Below are positions 7,991 through 15,761 of a DNA stretch of 64,000 bases, one piece after another. Numbering within the stretch: the first letter of the stretch is position 1; each line of letters starts with the position of its first letter. A program made the translations under genes and the position numbers. The notes below the pieces were generated by a model that worked only from the letters and a program-made list of their open reading frames with translations, had not been told where the DNA came from and ran no database searches. The DNA is taken from NCBI GenBank assembly GCA_020050835.1, contig JAGVKB010000053.1, positions 89,857-153,856 of the forward strand, written 5' to 3'. Source of the DNA: Candidatus Obscuribacterales bacterium. Its GTDB lineage: Bacteria; Cyanobacteriota; Vampirovibrionia; Obscuribacterales; Obscuribacteraceae.

Positions 7991-9008
7991 ACATTTTCTC
8001 GCTCTCCCGAAAGGCGATCAAGCTGCATTATTGAGGCTGCATGCGGAAGATCTCCGGATGCAGCCCTTTGTGCTCGAAAAAGACATTTGGGTTTGCTGGG
8101 CTCTCGATAAGCTATTCACAATGCCAGGACGTCTGCCGATGGCGTTCAAAGGCGGTACTTCACTGTTGAAAGTCTACCGTGCGATTGACCGATTTTCAGA
8201 AGACATTGATGTAACTCTGGATTATCGCGGTTTCGGCGAAGAGATAATCGGCAAGGAAAGCCGTGGTGAATTGATTCGTCTGAGCGACAAGCTCAAAGGT
8301 CTTGTGCTCGAACAAACCCGTGATGTCATAAAACCATATTTCGAATCAGTAATGTCAGCTGAGTTTCGTCAAGGTAGCTTCAAGGTTGATGTTAGTGAGG
8401 ATGGAGAGAAGGTTTTCATTCATTACCCTGCAGCCATCGAAGGCAACGACTATCTGGGGACGTCCGTGTTGTTAGAATTTGGCGGTCGCAATATCACCGA
8501 GCCAAACGAAACGCGCACGGTACGTTCGTACATGAGCGATGTGGTCAATGACTTTGTCTTTCCCGAAGCTGAGGTGACGGTGCTTGCCTTGCCCCGGACA
8601 TATTGGGAAAAGTCCACGTTGATGCATGTCGAGTGCAATCGGCCCAATCCGCGACTGTCTGCGATAAGGCTGTCACGTCATTGGTATGATTCATACAAGA
8701 TGTCTCACAACCTTGCCAATTTACAATCAGCATGTGCACATGATTTGCTGGCAGCTGTTGTGAAGCATAAGAAGTTGTTTTTTCACTATGGATATGCAAA
8801 CTACGATCATTGCCTCTCAGGCGGATTGCGCCTCGTTCCAGGTGATGAACTCGCCAATGCGCTCGACAATGATTTCAAATCCATGGTGCAAGCAGGCATG
8901 TTCTATTCGGAACCACCTGCATTTGCCGAGATATTGGAAAGACTGAAAGAAGTTGAGCGCGACCTGAATAATTCCATCACTGCTCATTTCCAGAAGCCAA
9001 CAAACTGA
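7983..9008 (+). CDS. AbiEii-family nucleotidyltransferase toxin (type IV TA)
   Basis: 341 residues from the ATG at 7983, inside the end of the antitoxin gene. The nucleotidyltransferase core has KGGTSLLKVYRAI followed by RFSEDIDVTLDY, the GG/S...DxD signature that binds metal and nucleotide. A C-terminal segment with CAHDLLAAVVKHKKLFF fits the AbiEii/MenA-like fold. These toxins transfer nucleotides, with tRNA as a target in characterised relatives, and can cause abortive infection by phage. The RNA target here is unknown. All visible catalytic residues are intact, so the toxin is probably functional. The adjoining RAYT unit fits an accessory region. Confidence 0.85.
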   Translation: MAEHFLALPKGDQAALLRLHAEDLRMQPFVLEKDIWVCWALDKLFTMPGRLPMAFKGGTSLLKVYRAIDRFSEDIDVTLDYRGFGEEIIGKESRGELIRLSDKLKGLVLEQTRDVIKPYFESVMSAEFRQGSFKVDVSEDGEKVFIHYPAAIEGNDYLGTSVLLEFGGRNITEPNETRTVRSYMSDVVNDFVFPEAEVTVLALPRTYWEKSTLMHVECNRPNPRLSAIRLSRHWYDSYKMSHNLANLQSACAHDLLAAVVKHKKLFFHYGYANYDHCLSGGLRLVPGDELANALDNDFKSMVQAGMFYSEPPAFAEILERLKEVERDLNNSITAHFQKPTN

Positions 9009-9193
9009 GCTTTGACGGCAGAGCCAAGCGTGGATCTGGATGTCTTTATGTCATCGCGAGCGGAGAGTTCGGTTGGGACTTAAAGATACTACAGTTTCTG
9101 GAATGACTAGGCACCGGCCGGCCGTCAAGGCAAGCCATGCAGCGCTTGGCCTAGGACCAATGCCGTGCACTTAACAAGGGCTGAATGTGAAAA

Positions 9194-9221
9194 CCCTGGG
9201 AGCGCGGACGTCCCGTCCGCA
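9194..9221 (+). repeat. Left REP palindrome
   Basis: The 28-base sequence includes the hairpin 9204-9220 (7-bp stem, TCC loop) and is preceded by CCCTGGGAGC. It is exactly inverted at 9910-9937. Confidence 0.85.
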
Positions 9222-9291
9222 GTAATTCGATGAACTTTTTGGCCGAGTCGAACGTCGTTTACCTGTAGGAGATTCCTCACACAGGTATGGC

Positions 9292-9987
9292 ATGGTAGAC
9301 CGAAGGAAGGCATTACAAGGTTCAAGAGGTGCGACAGCGGTTGGTTGGCATTCACGCGGGTACTTGCCACATTTTGACGCCGGCGAGTTGCCGCAGACGA
9401 TTACATTTCGGCTTCATGACTCTCTGCCGGTTTTACAACTTAGACAGTGGGTCTTGGAGTTGAATGCTCTGCCGCTGCGTCAAAGAGAAGCTGAGCGCCG
9501 GCGGCGAATCGAAGAATATCTTGACACGGGGACGGGAGTGGTATGGTTGTCCAGACCTGCCGTGGCTGAGATAGTCGAAGGTGCGCTCTTGTATTTTGAT
9601 GGTCAGCGACATCGATTGCATGCCTGGGTTGTGATGCCCAACCATGTCCACGTTTTAGTTACACCGACAGAGGGCAACACGTTGTCGGCAATTCTGCACT
9701 CCTGGAAATCCTTCACGGCTTACAAAGCCAACATTGCACTGGGAAGGACAGGAGCGTTTTGGCAAGAAGACTATTTCGACCGATTCATTAGGACGCAGGA
9801 ACACTATTGGGCGGCAGTTACCTGTATTGAGAACAATCCAGTCAAGGCAGGATTGTGTGAGACTCAGGAAAGATGGACATACAGTAGCACAAGACTGGGT
9901 CACCTTGAATGCGGACGGGACGTCCGCGCTCCCAGGGTCCTAATACCGCATAACCAAGACGACTGTGCACCTAAGGAAGGGCTTTAA
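9292..9987 (+). CDS. REP-associated tyrosine transposase (RAYT, Y1_Tnp family)
   Basis: 231 residues. The N-terminus RGYLPHFDAGELPQTITFRL is typical of RAYTs. The HUH-type metal motif is H118-V-H120 in MPNHVHVLVTP, and the nucleophile is probably Y144 in SWKSFTAYKAN. FWQEDYFDRFIR and IENNPVKAGL complete the family pattern. The enzyme cleaves single-stranded DNA at REP hairpins through a 5'-phosphotyrosine. The last ~26 codons run through the right REP (HLECGRDVRAPRV) and beyond, so the normal stop may have been lost or the REP captured as coding sequence. No good ribosome site precedes the ATG at 9292; an AGGAG about 20 bases upstream is too far. Confidence 0.9.
   Translation: MVDRRKALQGSRGATAVGWHSRGYLPHFDAGELPQTITFRLHDSLPVLQLRQWVLELNALPLRQREAERRRRIEEYLDTGTGVVWLSRPAVAEIVEGALLYFDGQRHRLHAWVVMPNHVHVLVTPTEGNTLSAILHSWKSFTAYKANIALGRTGAFWQEDYFDRFIRTQEHYWAAVTCIENNPVKAGLCETQERWTYSSTRLGHLECGRDVRAPRVLIPHNQDDCAPKEGL
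9910..9937 (-). repeat. Right REP palindrome, inside the transposase 3' end
   Basis: Exact reverse complement of 9194-9221. Hairpin 9911-9927 has a 7-bp stem and a 3-base loop. It is translated as part of the transposase C-terminus. Confidence 0.85.
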
Positions 9988-10123
9988 GAGCGTTGGAAAC
10001 ACATGCGTAAACGCCCCTATGCTGAGAGCGTCTCCAACGCGTACGCGGCCATCCGCAGCTACCGACACATCATCCATTCTTGCCAACCCTTCCATTCGAT
10101 CACGACACGCTCACTGTACCAAG

Positions 10124-10663
10124 TTACTGTCCGTATGCCGGATAGATTAGCAGCTGAATAATACGCTCGCCTTGCTTCGGTCCGGGACTGACTCGCACTT
10201 CAGCTTTCTGCTTGCCCTTTGTCCAGATGGTACTCGAGTAAGCAGTATTTTCATCGGCGACTTGCGGCTGCCAACCGTCCTTGTAGAGCATCTGTTTGTA
10301 GTAAGTAGCAACATTTTCCAGCCGGTCGCCGGTACTCAAACAAACGAAATTCGGCCGATTTGCGGTGTAGTTTGGCCGTACTTCGGCAACGATCACCTTG
10401 GAGTTGGGATATTGAACAATCGGGTATTCGGAAGGGAATTGCTGAAGCTTGCCTCTCAGGACGTCAATTGTCGGTTCGGTATACTTCGGAGCCTGATTGA
10501 TGCCGGTGGATTTCTGAATGCCACCGACAGTCGCACCAATGCCGCCAAGAAACCCGCCGACCTGTTGGTCTTGCTGGTCCTCACTTTTGCTGCACGCGCT
10601 GAGCGCCAAAGTCACTGCCAAAACAACCAATTGAAGGTGCAAACTGCTCCATTTCATCTTCAT
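10124..10663 (-). CDS. Putative lipoprotein of unknown function
   Basis: 179 residues. A basic start (MKMKWSS), a hydrophobic core and the lipobox LSAC with the cysteine near residue 24 give a type II signal peptide. The mature part begins with a Ser/Asp/Gln linker (SKSEDQQDQQ) and a short Gly-rich stretch. A roughly 110-residue folded region follows, with VIVAEVRPNY, YYKQMLYKDGWQP and a C-terminal RIIQLLIYP strand. I do not recognise the family. It is divergent from the large membrane-protein locus, separated by an almost 600-bp intergenic region. Confidence 0.7.
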   Translation of the reverse strand: MKMKWSSLHLQLVVLAVTLALSACSKSEDQQDQQVGGFLGGIGATVGGIQKSTGINQAPKYTEPTIDVLRGKLQQFPSEYPIVQYPNSKVIVAEVRPNYTANRPNFVCLSTGDRLENVATYYKQMLYKDGWQPQVADENTAYSSTIWTKGKQKAEVRVSPGPKQGERIIQLLIYPAYGQ

Positions 10664-11259
10664 AGAACGAGAACTCTCCCAAACATATCTTCACACTACA
10701 TTCAAACAGAATGAGCCCAAATTGTCACCGGGTCTTGGCCGAATTGAGTTCCGAAAAGTTATTTGAGTGGATTCCACAATAATTTCACAAATTTGCTGAT
10801 GATATGTACCAGGAGGATTCACTTGGGAGGCCTTTCCGGAAGGCATTGTTTATCACTTGAAGGCAGCATGTCCAACCGGACATCTGCCTGTGCATCGTAT
10901 CTGGTGGCAACCACTCTCGCTCATTAGTACCATCGACCTATCTTTCAAAAATTCGCGTCAATTTGCCGCCAATTCGAAGCCGTTTAACAACCTGCAATCA
11001 GCAGGATTCGGAAAGCTACTATTAATGTTCGTAATAGATTCTGCTCCGACAGGGCGGTTGTACACAGCTTAGGCCTAATTAGTAACTAATAGAGACGTTA
11101 CATTACCACAAGGCTGTGGCATAAGGTGCTGGGCTGGTAATTACCACTGGAATCTACACGACCACCTGAGGGTTTTTACTCAACTTGGCAAATCTAGGGA
11201 AACTTCGGGTGGCCAAGACACTGCCGAGAGCCTTGTAAGTGTTTGAGAGGAAGATGGAG
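10664..11259. other. 596-bp divergent intergenic region upstream of the membrane-protein locus
   Basis: No convincing gene. A perfect AGGAGG (10811-10816) precedes a TTG at 10823 that opens a 34-codon frame ending at 10927; this could be a leader peptide. A small stem GCCTT-TCCGG-AAGGC lies at its start. CTAATTAG/CTAATAG near 11080 and ACCACAAGGCTGTGG near 11105 are further short dyads. The length suggests a long regulated 5' region for the gene at 11260. Confidence 0.4.
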
Positions 11260-13452
11260 ATGACCGGGTTGAAGTCGGGAAGCCTCGTAATTGTCGCAAT
11301 GCTAGTCTGCAGCGCAATTGCGCTTCCAATTGCCTGGGCGAAGAACGAAGCTCAGCAGTTCCAGGAGCAGACAAACAAGATGTCTGACTCCATGAACACG
11401 AGCGGCGAATACAAGCAGGAATTCGAGCCGGCGATGGGCGGTGGCGGCGGCGGTCAGGGCGGCGGCGGTCAGCAGCTCCAGAATGTAGGCTACTCCGGCG
11501 AATATACCGACACCAATCAGCGAAGCGGTGAATTCAAGAAAGATCCCCCTCCAACGGAAGACAATCAACCCAAAGATCCCAGCAAAGGTCCGGATTCACA
11601 GAAACACGATCAAAAGGTCGATGGCATGCCGAAGGAGATGGCTTCAGGCATGGGTCAGTACATGCGTAATGTCAGTCGGACTTCATCCAATCCGTTTCCT
11701 CAGCGCCATGACTATGCCAGCGGCGGATTCTTCGACGGCTTTACCGATTTGGAAAACGGCACGAGCTGGTACACGCGCAACGACCGCGGAGCGAGAGGCA
11801 GCGGCGGAGGCGGTGGACCATACGGTGACCGCCTGGGAGCCAAAAAGTACTACGAAGAGCACGGGTTCCCCAACAGCGGTCCGATGACTGTTGACGGGCC
11901 AACCGGCAGTTCGACTGATGGTCGAGGCCCTACCGGCGACGGACCCGGCGCAAAAATGTATTACCAGAACCATATGCCGGGCTTCACCCCCAAGCGTCCG
12001 ACGAATCCGCTGGCAATGCCAGGCAAGTACAACTTTTCCGGTCCAATCGCTCCGCCCAATCCGGCCAAGTCGGGAATGAGCACGGCAATACCAGGCATGG
12101 AGACATTCATGCCTCTGTGCTGCAAGAAGCAATTACCTTGTTGCAAACTGCAACTGCGATGTTGCGTACTTACTGAAGAGCAGAAGAAGCAACAGCAGCA
12201 ACAAAGCAGTGGCGGCGGCGGTGGTGGCGGCGGAACATTCAGCAGCGCGGCCGGCGGCAATATGGCTACCGGCGGCAGCGGTGGGATGACCGGAGCGATG
12301 ACCGCTCAATTTGGCCTCGACATGGCGATGGCGGCAGCGGGAACTATGCACCAGTCCAAATCAAACGGCAGCCAAAAAGGTGGTTCCGGTGGCGGCTCCA
12401 AAGGCGAAGGCGGCATCGAGGAGATGAACGAATCGTTCGCCATGATGATGGATTACTTGATCAATGTGGCCAATGAGAATGCCGGCAGTCCGACATCAGC
12501 AACGAGCGTCTCCAAAACATACGCCAATGCCGTCTGGATGGTTCAGCAGATGTACAAAAACGTTTATCTGCAGATTGCCATTCTGCTGATATTGCCGGGC
12601 GCCATTCTCACCAATATCAAGTCGATGGTCGGTTTCAATTTCCTCAACTTGAAGGACGAAGATACACTTAGCCCGTTTACCGGCATACAGAGATCTATCA
12701 TTGCAGTGTTTCTTATCCCGGCTACTCAGCTTTTTGTCAGTTATGTAATTGACACGGCCAACGCCTTAAGCAGTGCCGTCGCGCAGAACGTCAGTGTCAG
12801 CACTATCGAGCTGTGGGCCAAAGAACAGGTGCAAACATTCGAGCAAGGTCAGCAGGGTGAGATGATCAAAAACCTGCCGATCGTACCGAGAGCACCCTGG
12901 CGTGGTAAGGCTGCCAGCATGCCAAAAATGCTCGGACTATTGGAACAGATGAGCTATTGCGACATCTCGCTGTGCGAAGCGATCAATCAATGCGTTATGA
13001 CTCTGTGCATCGCTGCCATTGTTTTCAATGTCTTCCAGATTACGTTTATGTGTTACCTGTATCTGATGGGGCCAATCTGTGCGGCCTTTTTCGCCTGGCC
13101 CGGAGTCGGACGAGAGCTCTTCCGAAAGGCATTCAGCTCCTGGATGGACGGCGTCGTCATCCTGGCGCTGTGGAAATTCTGGTGGGACATCGTCCTGCTT
13201 TGCTGGGGGGTCTGGATTGAAAATGGTCACGGCAACCCTTACGAACTAGTGAACGGATACTACTGCATCGGTTGGCTTTGCTTGCTGATGTTCGTGCCGT
13301 TCAATCCTTTCGACTTCAAGGTCGGGGAGATCGTATCAACGGTGCTTTCAAAGGCGGAGGGAGCAGCTGCAGCCGGTGCCAAGAAGGGTGCGCAAGGAGC
13401 GAAGAAAGGCGGAGGACCCGGCGGACCAGGACCCGGTCCAGGCCCTGGCTGA
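11260..13452 (+). CDS. VirB6/TrbL-like membrane protein 1 with CC-x5-CC-x5-CC motif
   Basis: 730 residues from the ATG at 11260, chosen because GAGGAAG lies six bases upstream; 11254 and GTG 11239 are alternatives. Residues 1-28 are a signal peptide or anchor (GSLVIVAMLVCSAIALPIAWA). A long exported, Gly-rich region contains six cysteines as CC-x5-CC-x5-CC (287/288, 294/295, 301/302) and an 8-Gly run. The C-terminal ~300 residues are polytopic: ILLILPGAIL, IQRSIIAVFLIPATQLFV, then YLYLMGPICAAFFAWP followed by F-x-x-W. That GP-then-F/W-then-SW pattern resembles the core of VirB6/TrbL type IV secretion channel proteins. The tail is GPGPGPGPG. It is the most divergent of four tandem paralogs. 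After its TGA the frame continues as GSPGPGG before TAG. Confidence 0.65.
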   Translation: MTGLKSGSLVIVAMLVCSAIALPIAWAKNEAQQFQEQTNKMSDSMNTSGEYKQEFEPAMGGGGGGQGGGGQQLQNVGYSGEYTDTNQRSGEFKKDPPPTEDNQPKDPSKGPDSQKHDQKVDGMPKEMASGMGQYMRNVSRTSSNPFPQRHDYASGGFFDGFTDLENGTSWYTRNDRGARGSGGGGGPYGDRLGAKKYYEEHGFPNSGPMTVDGPTGSSTDGRGPTGDGPGAKMYYQNHMPGFTPKRPTNPLAMPGKYNFSGPIAPPNPAKSGMSTAIPGMETFMPLCCKKQLPCCKLQLRCCVLTEEQKKQQQQQSSGGGGGGGGTFSSAAGGNMATGGSGGMTGAMTAQFGLDMAMAAAGTMHQSKSNGSQKGGSGGGSKGEGGIEEMNESFAMMMDYLINVANENAGSPTSATSVSKTYANAVWMVQQMYKNVYLQIAILLILPGAILTNIKSMVGFNFLNLKDEDTLSPFTGIQRSIIAVFLIPATQLFVSYVIDTANALSSAVAQNVSVSTIELWAKEQVQTFEQGQQGEMIKNLPIVPRAPWRGKAASMPKMLGLLEQMSYCDISLCEAINQCVMTLCIAAIVFNVFQITFMCYLYLMGPICAAFFAWPGVGRELFRKAFSSWMDGVVILALWKFWWDIVLLCWGVWIENGHGNPYELVNGYYCIGWLCLLMFVPFNPFDFKVGEIVSTVLSKAEGAAAAGAKKGAQGAKKGGGPGGPGPGPGPG

Positions 13453-13538
13453 GGAAGCCCAGGTCCGGGCGGTTAGCGGACGATGCGACCCGTGTGGTTG
13501 CAAACAAGTAAAAGACTACCAAACAAACAATCCAACTA

Positions 13539-15593
13539 ATGAAGTCATTTCTAGTACTCAGCTTGATCCTCGCAGCACAACTGTGCAGCGCTCAGGCATG
13601 CTATGCAAGCCGAGGGGGATCACCTGGTCAGGATATACTTCTTGCGCCAAATGGCATGGACACAAAAGCAAGCTCAGCCGATGACGTCAAGCAAGACGGC
13701 AATCAGAAATGCGGTAAAGGCGGCGGTGGTGGTGGCGGCCAGGGCGCAGGAGGCGGTCGAGTACCTTACTCCTACGCCGACAGCTCTTTTGGTGCTTGGG
13801 GCGGAGCAGCTTCCGCGCACTCGGTAGCGGCCATTCAATATGCAATGCTCCATCCGGACAATGTCAGCACCATGAGTGGTAGCGGTGAGTCTGCGCCGGA
13901 CAACAACAAGAACAGCGTGCCTACATTTCCCAGCACACCGGTATATGGAGGCTACAGCGGCACAAACTATCCAAATTACAACAGCAGCACATCGCAACCG
14001 ATGGAACGCCAACCGATGCACCCGCAAAGAGGACCTGCGCCGAAAGGTCATCCCAGAGATGCGACCCAAGCCGGATTGCCACCGTGTTGCACAGACAAAT
14101 TGCCTTGCTGCGACAGCAATTGGCCATGCTGCAAGAAAGCTGAGTACCACGGCTATACTCCCGACGGTGCGCCCAGCAATCTTCCATACAGTCAGAACAT
14201 GCAGGGAAAGGACAACGTGCTAAAGGAAGGTGACACGAAGCAAAACCAGGCGAGTCAAAACAGCAACAATAACAATAGTAACGCCAACAGTAATGCCAAC
14301 AGTCAGTCAATGAACAGCCCGGCGATGACGGAGATGAGTCCGGGCGCAGGCAACAGTTTCAGCGGCATGAGCTCTTCGCTCGGCTCGGCGATGAAATCAA
14401 TGATGGGCAAGAGCGGCATGAGCGGAGTCGCCGGTGGAAAGGTAATGAATGCTGCCGGCGGCGGCGTCACCGGCATCATGAATATGTTCGCCAAACAGAT
14501 GTCCGGTCAAACGCCCGGCGCAAACAAGGAAGGCGCAAAAACAGACGAAGCGATCGAAAAGAGCCAGGTAGCGGACAATCTTGCCGGAATGGAGCGCGAG
14601 CAAGCGGGAACTGCCATATCATTCGTACTCGGTTTCCTGAAAAACTTCACAGCTGGTGGCAATCAATATGTGCAATTGCACGATAGGCTTTTCATCCCGA
14701 TAGCGGTACTGCTTTTGGTGCCGGGAGCAGTGCTGGCTCAGCTGAGATCGATTGTCGCTCAAGGATTCTCCATACTCGGCGAAGTCTCACCCTGGGACGG
14801 CATCATACGCTCCATCATTGCCACATTCCTGATCATGTCGTCCGGATTAGTTTTGAATTATGGAATAGATGTGGTCAACTCACTAGTGCAGACCGTTTCA
14901 TCAGGATACAACCAGAATTTCGGATCAAGCATGGGCTCCGATGCGATGGCTATGCATGTGCGAGCTCACCCAATCAGGTTGCCGATGGAGAATTATGCCA
15001 CCATTCCGAACATCCGCGGAATCATGTTCAACTATTTCGGCAGCACGCCAGCTGCCACCATGGAAGGTTCATTACTGGCCGTAAAGTATGAAGATCCTGC
15101 TGCCGGCTTGTATATCGTTCCGCCGGATAGAGCGCCAGAGACAGTCCCATTCAAAGTGCCGTTTGCACGGGTAGCATTCAATGAGATCAATTGCGGACTA
15201 GCGATCGGCTGGGTCATATTATGCGCGATGCAGGTCTGCTATCTCTACTATCTCTATTTCATGGGACCGATCTTGGCAGCACTCTGGGTCTATCCTTCAC
15301 AAATGTTGAGATCTGCCTACCCGAGCTGGGTAGAGGGCATAGTGAGTCTTTGCTTCTGGAGCTTCTTCTGGGCAACAACCATCCTATTAATGGCATGCTT
15401 CCGTGGCTGTGACGACACAGGAACCGTCCTGTGTACTGCATTGCTAACGATGGCCTTGGTCTCGGCAAAATCCGCCTTTGACTTCGTAGGTCTGGTCAAA
15501 GAAGCTGGAAGAGATGCGGGACGGGTTGCTGAGAAAGTCGGCAAAGCGTTGCTCGAGGCCAAACATGCTGCCGCTAAAGGTGGCGGTGGATAG
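13539..15593 (+). CDS. VirB6/TrbL-like membrane protein 2 with CC-x5-CC-x5-CC motif
   Basis: 684 residues. The signal peptide runs to about residue 22 (ACYAS). Mature start SRGGSPGQDILLAPNGMDTK is nearly identical in the next paralog. The exported region is Gly/Ser/Asn-rich, with CC pairs at 183/184, 190/191 and 197/198 (PPCC...LPCC...NWPCC), followed by SNLPYSQNMQGKDNVL, which is identical in paralogs 2-4. Hydrophobic segments lie near 384-404, 421-441, 552-586 (long enough for two), 600-622 and 628-648. FMGPILAALWVYP and SWVEGIVSLCFWSFFW give the VirB6/TrbL-like signature. A conserved loop has HVRAHPIRLP and YEDPAAGLYI. Function is inferred: an oligomeric envelope channel or scaffold. No Shine-Dalgarno is visible before the ATG. 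Confidence 0.65.
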   Translation: MKSFLVLSLILAAQLCSAQACYASRGGSPGQDILLAPNGMDTKASSADDVKQDGNQKCGKGGGGGGGQGAGGGRVPYSYADSSFGAWGGAASAHSVAAIQYAMLHPDNVSTMSGSGESAPDNNKNSVPTFPSTPVYGGYSGTNYPNYNSSTSQPMERQPMHPQRGPAPKGHPRDATQAGLPPCCTDKLPCCDSNWPCCKKAEYHGYTPDGAPSNLPYSQNMQGKDNVLKEGDTKQNQASQNSNNNNSNANSNANSQSMNSPAMTEMSPGAGNSFSGMSSSLGSAMKSMMGKSGMSGVAGGKVMNAAGGGVTGIMNMFAKQMSGQTPGANKEGAKTDEAIEKSQVADNLAGMEREQAGTAISFVLGFLKNFTAGGNQYVQLHDRLFIPIAVLLLVPGAVLAQLRSIVAQGFSILGEVSPWDGIIRSIIATFLIMSSGLVLNYGIDVVNSLVQTVSSGYNQNFGSSMGSDAMAMHVRAHPIRLPMENYATIPNIRGIMFNYFGSTPAATMEGSLLAVKYEDPAAGLYIVPPDRAPETVPFKVPFARVAFNEINCGLAIGWVILCAMQVCYLYYLYFMGPILAALWVYPSQMLRSAYPSWVEGIVSLCFWSFFWATTILLMACFRGCDDTGTVLCTALLTMALVSAKSAFDFVGLVKEAGRDAGRVAEKVGKALLEAKHAAAKGGGG

Positions 15594-15761
15594 GAAAGAG
15601 TTTTGAAGCGCTTGATAAACCGAAAATCTACTAAGCAATTCTATATGGCATGCAGAGAGTCACAAAAATCAGAGTCAGATAAATAGAGCCAGTACAGGAG
15701 CTAATTCATAGCCAGGATGCACCCGAAGTTACCAGCAAAGTTGAATAATGTTGGGAAGCCA

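Larger units (their letters stand above)
9194..9937. mobile_element. RAYT unit bounded by perfect 28-bp inverted REP palindromes
   Basis: A 744-bp unit. The ends at 9194-9221 and 9910-9937 are exact reverse complements over 28 bases. Each contains its own hairpin, GCGGACG-TCC-CGTCCGC or its complement, which is the palindrome type recognised by RAYT transposases. The transposase gene begins 70 bp inside the left end and overruns the right end. The unit separates the abiE pair from the lipoprotein gene. No target-site duplication can be assigned by eye. Confidence 0.8.

Noticed and set aside
10857..11072. 71-codon gene in the divergent spacer
   Set aside because: No ribosome site, no family pattern and unusual composition; it is noted only as part of the intergenic region.
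7391..11072. Prophage or integrative element spanning the abiE pair and RAYT
   Set aside because: No integrase, phage structural gene, tRNA attachment site or flanking direct repeat was found around this region.
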